Origin: Anaeramoeba flamelloides
Lineage: Eukaryota > Metamonada > Anaeramoebidae
Direction: 5' to 3'
Length of the DNA: 64,000 nucleotides
NCBI GenBank assembly: GCA_027625915.1
Contig: JANTQA010000012.1
Coordinates: 9,446,501 to 9,510,500, forward strand
The notes under the pieces were generated by a model, which was given only the letters and a program-made list of their open reading frames with translations, was not told the origin of the DNA and made no database searches. Made by a program: the position numbers and the translations under genes. Below, piece after piece: positions 23,372 to 34,044 of this stretch (position 1 is its first letter; each line of letters starts with the position of its first letter).

Positions 23372-25551
23372 TTACCTTTTTTTATTATTTATTCTTTCTT
23401 TATAATTAATTTCACAAAAACATTCAAATTTATTCAGAAAAGATGAAGAATTATCTGTCACATTAAAATTAGAATAATATCCAGGTTTCAAATAAATATA
23501 GTAGTCCTTCTTATATTTCACTTGAGAATACTGATCAATTGAAAATACATAGTCATAGTTCCCCCTTTTATTTAATTTAAACAGAAAATTTTAGATAACA
23601 AAATATTTATTGAATATTTATAAATAGTAAAAATTATGACAAACTGACTTTTTTGTAAAAAAGAACTCGAAAATGAGAATTTAATATAACAAAAAAATCA
23701 ATACCTTCGAAAACAAGGACCATAATTGTCACTTCAATATACAGCTAAAAATAAGAGTAATATATCATAAAAAATACAAAGATTTAATAAAATTACAACA
23801 TTTAACATTCTTAAAGTAAATAATCAAGTAAAACTTAAGATAAAATAAAAAAAATTAATTATTATTACCCTTATCATTATTACTTCCACTTAAATATAAA
23901 ATTTTAAAGAATAGATTTTTAATGTTGTCACCACAATAGAATAAAAATGACTCAGAAGATTCTTTCCTACAATCTCCTTTTCCAAAACCAATATCTGAAT
24001 AAGCTCCTAATATATAACCAAGATGATTTTTACAAATAAATTAAACTTTTTCCTTTATTATCACATTTTTTATGCCATAATTCGATATCTCTTGGATCTT
24101 TATCTAATTGAAAATTTAAATGTAATTTTAATTTTTTTGGCAAATTTCTCTTTAATTTTTTAAATAATTCCAAAGGAAGAATATTTGAAGGTGATTTTTC
24201 TGAGATAATTTTGATTATTTTTTCTGGAAACTCAACTTGATTTATTTGGAAATTAACAATATATGTTCCTTTTGTTTGAATTTTAAATTGAGTTTGAAAA
24301 TTTCCCAATTTATTCATCAGTTGAAAATCCAATCGTTCAACATTTATTTTATTTTGATCATTCGCTGAATCAATAAAAGATAATTTAATATCAAGATCAT
24401 TTATATTTAATATTGGATCATTAAAATAATTTTTCAATTTAAGGTGAAAAGTTGATAATTTCATTATTAGGAAATTTTTTTTTTTCAAATTGATATTTGG
24501 ATTTTTCAATTGAAATTTCATTTTATTTTTCCAAAAATCTTATATTATTGATCAGTTCAATTTGCTTTTGAATCAAATATTGATTTGAATGTTGTACTTT
24601 TTTTATCTCCTTTTCTTTCTCTGTATTTCCTTTCTCTTTTATTTTGAATCTTTTGAAATCTATTTTAGATATCGGGTTATTTAATAAATTAATTAATTTA
24701 TTGAGTCTCCATTTTTGAATAAAAATTTGTAAATTATTTTTATTTTTTTTAGCTTGATTTAATAAATCCAAATGTTTTTCAAGGTATTTAAATGAAATTA
24801 ATATTTTCTTTTTCTTCTTGAAGTTGAAGATTTAATTGATTTTCTGTTTGGAAATATTCTTGGTTAATGAGATTTTTTATTTTTTCATTTTTTTTTTCAA
24901 TTCTTTCATTAATTTTTTATAATTTTTTTCAATTTTATTTTTCACTTTTATTTTTTCATTTCGAATATTTTCTTTTAGGTTATCAATTTTTAGCAATTTT
25001 TGTTTTCTATTTTCAAGTGATTGTTTAATTTGATCTTTATATTTATTTTTGAATTCTTCTAGTTGTGTTTGATTGTAATTTGTTAATTCCTTTATCTTTG
25101 GATTAAACTCCATTAACTTTGTCCAGGATTGTTGATCAAATTCATCAAGAGCTTTAATGTCATGGACTTTATGATATTGGATTGCACATTTATAACAAAC
25201 AAGTTCTTTGTCTTGATAACAAAAAAATTCTTTTTGAATTTTATGAATTAAACAAATTAATCCAAATTGATCCAAAGTTATTTCCAAACAAGATTGTGTT
25301 GAAGAAGAATGTGATGAAGAAAATGAAGTTATGTGTTTAATTTTTATTCTTTCATGACTTTGATGACCTTCATTTTGATGAAATTGTTTCTCATGTTCTT
25401 TGCAGTAATAATCATTGCAATTTTTGCATAAATACTTTGGATCTTTTTTAATTCCTTTTTTTATACATTCAACACAATATTTAATATCTTTTTTCTTTTT
25501 GATTGGTAAATTTGCTGTTTCTTCTTGGAATTCATTATTCTGTTGTTCCAT
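23372..25551 (-). pseudogene. B-box zinc-finger / TLDc protein, broken
   Basis: A host gene of TRIM-like layout. The first frame (25551-24877, ATG start, 224 codons) has two B-box-like modules: CVEC...CKNCNDYYCKEH...HQSH, then CLIH...CYQDKELVCYKC...HKVH, followed by coiled coil. The coiled coil then continues in a different frame (about 24870-24785), another (24785-24523) and a third (24533-24030). That last part ends in the TLDc start WHKKCDNKGKSL. A further shift leads to GYILGAYSDIGFGKGDC and FLFYCGD (about 24020-23890). Two probable GT-AG introns (GTAATA..TTTTTAG, GTATTG..AAAAG) separate this from DNYGPCF and a last exon ending at 23372. With the simplest splicing a TGA remains next to DNYGPCF. 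Four frame changes, mostly at A runs, mean a decayed gene or homopolymer errors in the assembly. B-box proteins often act in ubiquitin or signalling complexes; TLDc proteins bind V-ATPase in some eukaryotes. Confidence 0.7.
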
Positions 25552-27260
25552 TATTATTTTTCTTTTATCTGTGATTTAACTAAAATTAAAATAAAAGTAT
25601 ATTTATTTATTTAACAAAATAAAAATTAATGAATTTATTTTTTGATTTTATTGCTGTTGATTGTAAAATAAAAAGAATTCATTCAACTTTCCAAAAAAAT
25701 CTCTCAAGAATTTAAATCAACCACCAAAGTCCTCTATTCTAAAAGGGAAAATTAATAATGTAAACTCCTTTACAGAACTTAAAAATTTAGAATGTTGCAT
25801 GATTTTTAATATCTTTGTTTGGAAAGCTAAATGAGAAATTTTGTACCCGTTTATTTATCTACAAATAGTATTACCTTTCAATATTTTAATTTCGATTTGG
25901 TTTCATTGAAAAAAGGATATTAGTTTTTTTGTTTGTTGAATTTTGAAAATTTCTGTCTGTTTTAAATTATTGTTTTATCCTTTTTTTTTTAATACTAATA
26001 ATTATTAATTTCTTCGTTTTTATTTGAAAGCTTATCTGACCACCAAGAAAAAACATGAAATTGGATATCTTATGAATCGATCCATAAATTATTTAATTTA
26101 TTTTATTATTCAATTTTATCACCAAATAAAAACATATAAGGTTACAACCTTTATCTTTGGTCTGAAAAAGATTCTTTAAATCGAGTTTTCTGAATTTTTA
26201 ATAAAGAAAAAATAGAAAATTGATTTTATTTTTTTTTTCTCAAAAAAACTAAATTGAATTTATTTTTGATTTTTTTGATTAGATAAAAAATGATTCAAAG
26301 AGAAAAATCTCAAATTTTTTGATTTTAGGGTATCCCAACTAAATTAAGAATCAACTAAATCTTAAGAACATATATTTTCAAAAATTTTTTGAAAAAAAAA
26401 CTATAAATAAATACATATATATTTTCCTAATTAGAAAAATACCATTTCAAAAATTGATGTTGAATAATAGAGATTTCGATTAAAGAAATTACCTCAATTA
26501 TATTTAATTTTTGTTTTCTCAGCTTAATTACTTTAATTTTCTCTTTTTTTTTGATCAGGTTAATACATTTATTTTCTTTACTTACATGGTATTTAAATCT
26601 ATTGCAATTTTTAAACTAAAAACTTTAAAATATCCAAAAACATGAAATGCCATTTTTTTTATTCAATTCAAATTCTGAGTAATACTTTTTACATTATTTT
26701 GAAAAAAAGAAAATGACTGAATTGACAACTTTAACGAAAAAGTAAATTGATGTTTATAATCCCCCTTTTTTCTCCCAAAGGAAATAGTGTAATTATTCAC
26801 AACAAGGATATGATTAAAAACAATAAAGAAACTCATTCATCAACTTAGAGAAATGAGTTATGTTTTTTAAAATAATTCTTTACTCCCATGAAATTTACAG
26901 TCAGAATATTGAGATCCTTTTTATGTTTTGGATTTTTGTTTCAAAAAAGAAAAAGAACAATTTACAAACATAAAATAATTTTATTTTGATCAAATATTGC
27001 TTTTAATTTCTTCTGATTATTTTATGAACTCCATAAAATTTCAATTTTTTTGTTTTTTTAACAAATACAAGAAAAATAAATCAAATATTGGATCTCTGAA
27101 GATCAGAAAAAACGGAGAGTTTATTCTGTTTCATAAATATTTATAAATGTCTTGAAATTTAAAATATTAAATTGTATTCTTTTTTTAAATATTAAGATAT
27201 TAAACAACAAAACGATAATATTAAAATGAGTTTTTTGAGAATATTTAATAAATTTTTAAT
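25552..27260. other. upstream flank of the B-box/TLDc locus and spacer
   Basis: The part 25680-25880 is a dispersed repeat (see separate entry). Nothing else is recognised. Confidence 0.4.
25680..25880 (+). repeat. dispersed repeat, direct copy of 59770-59970
   Basis: Landmarks in the same order in both copies: TCAACTTxxCCAAAAAA, ACCACCAAAG, TTCTAAA, TTAATAATxTAA, CTCxTTTAC, AAATTTTGTxCC, TATTTxTC. About 200 bp, clearly diverged, no ORF. Family unknown. Confidence 0.5.
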
Positions 27261-27263
27261 ATT

Positions 27264-27443
27264 ATAGATGTACCATTAGTTATGTCTTCGTATTACAAGT
27301 TTTTTAATAAATTTGTCATTTTCCCAAAAAATATAAAACTTTTTCTCTACTTTCTGAAAGGAGAGGTTTTATCGTTTTTGGAAAAATGACAAATATATAA
27401 AAAATCTTAAAATATTAGGACGTATACTTTTGGCACATGTGTA
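27264..27443. repeat. 180-bp imperfect palindrome
   Basis: ATTTGTCATTTTCCCAAAAA near 27310-27330 is mirrored by TTTTTGGAAAAATGACAAAT near 27375-27395, and the outer arms (TATGTCTTCGTATTA / TATTAGGACGTATA) also pair. The centre lies near 27353. It may be a solo palindromic MITE; no second copy was found in the window. Confidence 0.55.
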
Positions 27444-28296
27444 GAATTATCAATTTGAAATAAATTTATTATTAGGTTTATTTTTTAAAAATTTAGAAAT
27501 AATAGTAAAGCCCATTGGTACATTTAATCTTGGTCTATTACATCATAACTGAAATCATTAAATTGGGGTTAATAACCACTAATTAAAAATAATCAAATTA
27601 AAAAGTAGTTCTTTATTCTGATAAGTTGAATTTTCCATATTTTAAAAAAGTAATCTGGTAATATTTTTAATTCAATGATATGGTTTTTTATATTCTTCTT
27701 TTATTCTTCAAAAAAAAAGTTTGATTTGGGCTGTTCTTTGAATAAATAATTTAGATTTTTTTCAAGTTAAAATTAATATTGTAATTGTTTATAAATTAAT
27801 GTAGTGTTTTATTATTGAGTTGTTTCCAAAGCTATGTGGTTTGATTTTTAAAGTGAAATTTTCACAATTCCAACAGACAATAATATTTCCTTCTTCTTTT
27901 AAAAAAAATCGTTTTTTTTTTAATAATTTGGAAATATGCCAGATTTCAAACTTTTCTATCAAGGAGTAAAATAGGTTATACTTTCTAAAAAACGATATTT
28001 CATTTCTGAAAATCCCTTTAAAATGAATTTTGGTTGATTAGTAATTAGAAATATACTTCATGTTTTAATTTCAGGTTGTGGTAAAAAATTTTTGAATCAA
28101 GTTGTTATTAAATTTATCAGAGCGTTTTCTATTTTACTTTTAACCTAATATCAAGATTCAATTCTAATATTGGGCCTTATTTTAAATTCTACTTTATTAA
28201 TTTCATTATAAAAGTATAATTTTTTTTTTAAATTTTATTGGAAATCTTAAAATTATTTTTACCATGTTTTATCGAAAGTTTGGCGGTTGATAAATC

Positions 28297-29126
28297 TTGT
28301 AGATTTTTGTAGATTCTCGACATTTTTAGATTTTTTCAAGGTGGGACTTTGACTCTAAAATATCTGACCAAGGCCATTTATTGTTTGAGGAAATTAATCG
28401 AAAATGAAAAATTAAAAATAATATAAACTCTTTTTCAGTCAAAGGAGCCCAGTTTTATTGAAGAAATGGAAGATATTCTATGAGTTTAATTCATTACTCT
28501 TATCAAACTAAAATTTTCAATTTGAGATCAAAATTATTTTTTCTCATTTTATAAAAATTAGTTTTTTTTGTTTTTGACTTTTTGATTTTTTTTTTTTTTT
28601 TTTTAAAAATTAACTTTGAAAAAAAAAAATATTTGGAAAACCAAATAAACATTAAGAAAAGTTAAGCTTTGTATGTTCTTTTAAAATTCATACACTTAAA
28701 AGTAAAAAATCTTATTATCAACAATTTTAATTTCCTAAAGAAATTGAGAATTTTGGACGAGACGTTCCAATGAATGGGGCCCAAAAAATTTTTTTACATT
28801 TTTTTTTTTTTTGAAATTTATGGTTTGTTCAGTGGTTTCTTTTATAGTTATTGACTCTTATTTGAAGTTTATTATTTCTCGTATTTCAAAACAATCTAAG
28901 TTTGGTTGATTCTTAAAAATAAAGTGACTTTTTCATTTTGAGCTGGGCCCCTTTGAGTGAAATGGAGTTTACATTTGCTTTGCCACTATTAGCTATTTAA
29001 AACCAAGACTAAAAATAAGTCATAATAAATGAAGTTTCTCGCTTCGCTCAAACAATATTTATCATTTCAAAGCAGATTGTGAAAAAAAAATTGTCTACAA
29101 ATGTCGAGAATCTACAAATATCTACA
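28297..29126. repeat. inverted repeat split by an inserted 550-bp element
   Basis: The arm TAGATTTTTGTAGATTCTCG (28299-28318) is mirrored by CGAGAATCTACAAATATCTA (29105-29124), and further inside TTTATTGTTTGAGG (28377-28390) is mirrored by CGCTCAAACAATATTTA. The 550-bp element at 28424-28971 sits between the arms, so it jumped into an older foldback element. Confidence 0.55.
28424..28971 (+). mobile_element. 550-bp terminal-inverted-repeat element, copy 3
   Basis: Ends TAAACTCTTTTTCAGTC and GAGTGAAATGGAGTTTA are the same as in copy 1, and the body follows copies 1 and 2 closely, including the GGGCCCAAAAAATTTTTTT-like block and the T/C tract. No ORF. Confidence 0.75.
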
Positions 29127-29370
29127 TTTTTCCAATTTTCCCGAAGGTTTCAAATGAGCATTTTAAAAGCTCTATTATGATCATGTACAAAAACTCCCAA
29201 AAAAAAAAAAGAAACATAAGTTTAACCTGTTATTTAAATTAGGAAGTGATTTTTAATATTCCTGTTACTTGCAAGGGGAATATTTATTTTTAAAAAAGAA
29301 TTAAAAAATAAAAATAATGATTATAATTATATATATATATAATATCCTTTTATTATTATAATTGTTTTAG

Positions 29371-29695
29371 AATAGTAAATTACACTCAAGTTGCCATTTT
29401 ACTTAAATTTCATTTCAGAAATTTACGCATGGAATCATAATTTATTGATGTTTAATTAATGAAAATAATTTCAAACTATCATAGTTTAAAATTTTCTCAT
29501 GAAGATTTATTTTTTTTAATTTATTTTGAAGAATAAGTTTATTTATTTCATAGGAAGGATATAAACATAAAAAATGATCAATATTTTTGAGTTTTTCCTA
29601 CTGTTTATATTTAAACATAAAGGACAAAATTAATTTTAATTTTTAAGGATTACATGATAATATCTATTTAAGAAGTTAGTAAATGATCTGAATTT
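29371..29695 (+). repeat. dispersed repeat, partner of 13140-13470
   Basis: See the entry at 13140-13470: same landmarks in opposite orientation. No coding content. Confidence 0.55.
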
Positions 29696-30404
29696 TTGGA
29701 TTGTTGAGCTGGATGGAAAACTTAAAAATAATTTGATTTTACTCTTCTTTTTATTTTTTTGAAAACCTAATGATACTCCAAACATGTAGAATTCAGTAAC
29801 TTGTCATATCTAAATTATAATTTAAATTTTTAGTTTGAGAAGCCTTAAATCTTTTGAATTCTAATTGATTTTATTGTTTATTTGTTAATTAAATTTTATT
29901 AATTTTTCTAGATAATTGAGAAATAAATTCCCTAATTTCTTTTTGAATTTAAATTTCTATTTAACAGAAATTATCATATTTTCAATTATAAATTCTTTTT
30001 TCTAAATAAGAATTGGTATATTTCTGTTTATTTTACATATTCCAACAATACATGGATGAAACCAAGAAATTTATAAATTTTAATCTTTTATTTCATAATT
30101 AAAAATTTCAAAATCAGGTTCAAATTGAATGATTATAAAAGATTTAAAAAATCGAATTTATAAATTATTTTTCTGAGAATTGTTCTTGAATTATTATTTC
30201 CAGTTGTTATAGGTTTCTTTAGATTTTTTTAAAGTATAAACTATATGCAAATTTTATCTAAATAAATACCCAAATATTTAATTTTTCTAAAAATATATCG
30301 ATATAATTGTTTTATCTTAATTAGGTTGTAATTCAAATTGAATAATAATTCCAGACATTATATTCAATATTATGGTTATTAGGATTAATACACCAATTAT
30401 TAAA
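29696..30404. other. AT-rich spacer, nothing recognised
   Basis: Only short open stretches, no shared repeats seen. Confidence 0.4.
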
Positions 30405-31126
30405 TAAACTATTTTTCCAGTCAAAGGGGCCTAGTTGTAATGGTTATAATATATGTGTTTAAAGGCTTTGCATAGATATTAGATGAAAAATTTTATTTTT
30501 GAAATTTCAAAATTGAAATCATTTTTTTCACATTTTTATACATTTTTGTTTTTTTTTTTTCGATTTTTTTTTTAAAACTAATTCAGTTGCAAAAAATGTT
30601 TTTATTACAAGATCAATATCACTTGGTAAAAATGTGTTATTCTAAGGTTATTGAAACCATATAAAGATTATTGATAAATCATATTCATTTCTATTACAAT
30701 TCTATATGATCTTTGATCTTGATATTTTTTTAATAAATGTGAAAAAAATTCACTCTATTTTCATTTCCTTTTTCAAATAGAGGCCACAAATCCCAACAAA
30801 CTTCGTTTGGGGACTTGATTTCTAAAAGAAAAGTATCGAAAATGAAGTGAATAGTTTTTCTTATTTATTATATAAATACCAGTAGAAGTTCAAAAGGAAC
30901 ATTGTTGTTTTTTTTTTCTCAATAGTGCTCCAAGAATTCGAGTTTTTCAATTTTTAATAAAATTTATTGATTAATTAGTTTTCTTTCGGACATATATCAA
31001 CAATTCTTTGATGTGTATTATTCTGCTTATTTCTTATTTGTTCTTCAAAGGTCAATTATATAAAAAATTTTTTATTTGAAAAATAAGTTTTTTTTTTGGA
31101 TACCGTTTGACTGAAACACCATTTAT
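30405..31126 (+). mobile_element. 720-bp inverted-repeat element with AAACTATTTTTCCAGTC ends
   Basis: The left end TAAACTATTTTTCCAGTC is the inverse of the right end GACTGAAACACCATTTATT, and both continue into AAAGGGG / CCGTTT-like bases. Related copies lie at 20093-20618 and 60466-62100. No ORF. Its terminal bases match those of the 550-bp family although the bodies differ. Confidence 0.65.
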
Positions 31127-31848
31127 TTTCTGAAAAAAAAAATATTCTTTCTTAAAACTAAATATTTAATTTAATTCTCTTCAAATAAATGTATATATCC
31201 CTTAGCACCCCGGATTTGCCTAAATTTCATCAAGTTTTTTAAATTAGATTTAAAATGATATTGATCTACTAATATATTAATTTTCTTATTTGTCTTTAAT
31301 CCAGATTTGAATTATAATAAAAAGTCAAAATAGTTCAAAGATAAAGTAGTTAAGTTATTGATTTTTTTTTTGAAATTGAAAAAAAAAAATAATAATTATT
31401 CATTTTTACCTTTTTTTTAAAGATTTTTTTTTTTTTTTTTTTTTTTTTAAAATCAGAAATTTTATTACATTAATAGTAATTCAAAACTCAATACATTGAT
31501 TTATTAATAATAACCACCAAAAATTTTTGCTAATTTTATGATAAAAAAAATAAATAAAAAAATAAATTACTTTGAAATTTAATTTTTTTTTTTTAGAAAA
31601 AATTTCAATAAATATCCAATTAAGAGAAAAATGAAATTTATTTCTTTAGGCCAAAATTAAATTTTTAATATTTTTAATTTTCTAAAACTTTTATTTAAGC
31701 AATAGATAATAATTGAAAAACAAAAAAAAAAAAAAAATTGTAAAATAATTTCAATTTATTAAATTGGAATAAAACAAATATAAATTACTTTTTAATCAAA
31801 TAGATAAAATATTTATACCTAAATTTAAAATAAAATAAAAAATAACTC

Positions 31849-32127
31849 TTAAATATTATTCCAATATAATAAAATAATCTCCGAAATCAAATTTTTTTTA
31901 TTGTATTTTGTTATTGGTAAAAATTTTAATAATATATTTTGGATATTTGGATTTTTTCTTAATAAATTAATCCAGATCTTGTTAAATAAGTTCTGATATA
32001 TGGTCTCTAATTCAACAATATTGTTTTTTTTATGTCTAGATTTTAAAAAGTCAAAAATTAAAAAATTGTAAAAAAATAAAAAAAAAAAATCAATTATTAA
32101 TCTGACTCGAACTATTGGCCAAATCAT
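31849..32127 (-). CDS. 92-codon frame inside the 1.9-kb element
   Basis: It opens with ATG (MIWPIVRVRLII) and has a hydrophobic Phe-rich start. The remaining part is Asn/Lys/Ile-rich and includes ELETIYQNLFNKIWINLLRK. No domain is recognised. Composition is only slightly better than random for DNA this rich in A and T, so it may be a chance frame or a relic carried by the element. Confidence 0.2.
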   Translation of the reverse strand: MIWPIVRVRLIIDFFFLFFYNFLIFDFLKSRHKKNNIVELETIYQNLFNKIWINLLRKNPNIQNILLKFLPITKYNKKNLISEIILLYWNNI

Positions 32128-32468
32128 TTAAAATTGAAAAAAAATTTTTGAAAAAATTGTAAAATTTTGCAATGAAAAAAAATTTGATTTTTTTTTCTAA
32201 TTTAATTTATATTTTTTTTTATTTTTATATTATTTAGTATCGAATATAGATATTGATATTGAATCGTAACCAGTAGATTTAAACAAATTTTCTCTGTGAT
32301 GTTATAATAACTTTTATAATGAATAAATTACTTGATCAAGCATTTTAGGCAATTTTGGTGTGCAAAGGGCCCCAAAAAAATTTCCAGTAAAGTATGATGT
32401 GTTTTAAATGTTAAAACTAAGAGGTTTTTGATGTCTAGACAAATTTTTCAAAAAAAAAAAAAAAATTC

Positions 32469-32847
32469 TTTTTTTTTTTTTCCATTAAAGAGTGGGTACT
32501 AAAAGTCCACCTGTTTGCCCGAAACCCTAATTTGAATTAGAGATATTGTTGAACCAAGTGAGAGCTGGTCATTTCTCCCAAAAATCGGATCCGCTCCATA
32601 AATTGAGAGGGATTTTGTTCCAATTCCTTTCAGTTTTATAATAGTCAAAAAGATTCAATTCGGTCAAACGATTTCCTCAAAGAATTAGTGGTTCTAAGAA
32701 GCATAAGCCGGATTTTTAATTAAAATTACACCGTGGTGGCTATTTGAGAAAATGGTAAACAATTAGAAATAATGGTTAAGGGAATAGAACCCCGGCCTTC
32801 AGATTGTACACTGGGTTGTGTTGCCACTTTCCCATACCGTTTCTCTA
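32469..32847 (-). mobile_element. tRNA-derived SINE
   Basis: Read on the minus strand it starts AGAGAAACGGTATGGG. It then has an A-box-like TGGGAAAGTGGC and, about 40 bases on, the B-box-like GGTTCTATTCC inside a plausible T-arm (CCGGGGTTCTATTCCC). It ends in TACCCACTCTTTAATGG plus an A run. Candidate target duplications are A/T-only (AATTTTTTT) and therefore weak. A diverged copy lies at 22481-22990. It is visibly richer in G and C than its surroundings. It would be transcribed by RNA polymerase III and moved by a LINE not present here. Confidence 0.65.
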
Positions 32848-33096
32848 AAAAAAATTTATTTTGACAAAATTTGGAAAAATAATAAAATCACAATAACCCA
32901 AAAAAATACCCAATGTTGAAAATTTTTTTTCAAGTTATTTTTTTATTTTAAGTAACTATACCATTTTTAATATAAAATTTTCTTTCTAAGATAATTTTTT
33001 ATTAATTCTATACCTTATTATCCTTGATAACATTTCAAATTTAAATTTTTGTTTGAAATGTTTTTAGGTTATTTGGGGTGCTAAGGGATATATAAA

Positions 33097-33595
33097 GCAG
33101 TGAAAAAAATACCGGACATGAAAAAAATCCCCGAAAAGATTTTTAATTGTGAATATTAGCAAAATTGATTTATAATTTCTTCTATTTACAATCAAATCCT
33201 TTTTTAAAGAATCAAAATTTTAAAATAATAACTCACCCACTTATTAGAACGATGATTAAAGAAATCGCACTTGTTCAAAATACCATTCAATCTTTCAAAA
33301 AACAAGAATAAAAAATATCATTTTCCAAACTTCGAGTAAACCTATATAAAACCTGATAGATTTTTTGAAAAAAAAGTTGATCTACTTTAGTCTATCAAAC
33401 AATTACTCAAGTATTCAAGAGACACCTTACTTTGATGAACTTTAGGTAGGTTTATTACTAAACTCATAAAAAAAATTGGTTATTTATAATAAAGATTTGA
33501 TTAAAAATAAATGAAATTACACAAAAATTTAACTAATATTCACAATTCAAAATCTTGTCCGGGATTTTTTTCATGCCCGGTATTTTTTTCTCTGC
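33097..33595. mobile_element. MITE, GCAGTGAAAAAAATACCGG family, copy 1
   Basis: The left end GCAGTGAAAAAAATACCGG mirrors CCGGTATTTTTTTCTCTGC at the right. The pairing runs about 85 bp and includes GACATGAAAAAAATCCC and TTTTTAATTGTGAATATTAG. A second copy lies at 50856-51342. CAGTG ends and flanking TA suggest Tc1/mariner. It abuts the right end of the 1.9-kb element and is followed by a (TA)n run. Confidence 0.8.
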
Positions 33596-34044
33596 TATAT
33601 ATATATATATATATATATTATTTCTTTAATTAAAAATGTTTTGAATAATTAGTAATTACTTTGATTTATAATCAAAATAACACCTCATAACATATTCATG
33701 ACTATGGTTTGATATTTTAATATTTACAAATTATTGTTAAACAAAAAAGAATTTACTGTTATTTATTTTTAATTTGGAAAACCGAAAATATAAATGCAAC
33801 TTTAAATGAATAATAAAATTGTTTTTTTATTTATTCTTATTTTGGAAAACAATTACAAGATCAATAATTTTTTTTTTTATTAGAAAAAATCGTAATCAAG
33901 ATCCTAATCAAATTAATAAAAGTTGAAAATAAAATAAAAATAAAAAAAAATAAGAACATTTTGGCTGAAAAAGTAAAATTGTAAAATTAGTATATAAATA
34001 ATATCTGGAAAATTAATCAAATACAATTGTACCAAAAAAATTTT
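33596..34044. other. (TA)n run and 3' flank of the vWA gene
   Basis: A (TA)n run covers 33596-33619; the rest is plain A/T-rich DNA. Confidence 0.5.

Larger units (their letters stand above)
31192..33094. mobile_element. 1.9-kb terminal-inverted-repeat element hosting a SINE
   Basis: The left end TATATATCCCTTAGCACCCC (31192-31211) is matched in inverted form by GGGGTGCTAAGGGATATATA (33075-33094). The pairing continues inward more weakly for about 80 bp (CCTAAAT, TTTAAATT, GAAATG). Inside lie a 92-codon frame and the SINE at 32469-32847. A different MITE begins directly at its right edge (33097). No transposase motif could be recognised. Confidence 0.55.

Noticed and set aside
32770-32847. 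functional tRNA gene on the minus strand
   Set aside because: The acceptor stem does not close, the sequence runs on into a SINE body with an A tail, and a diverged copy of the body exists.
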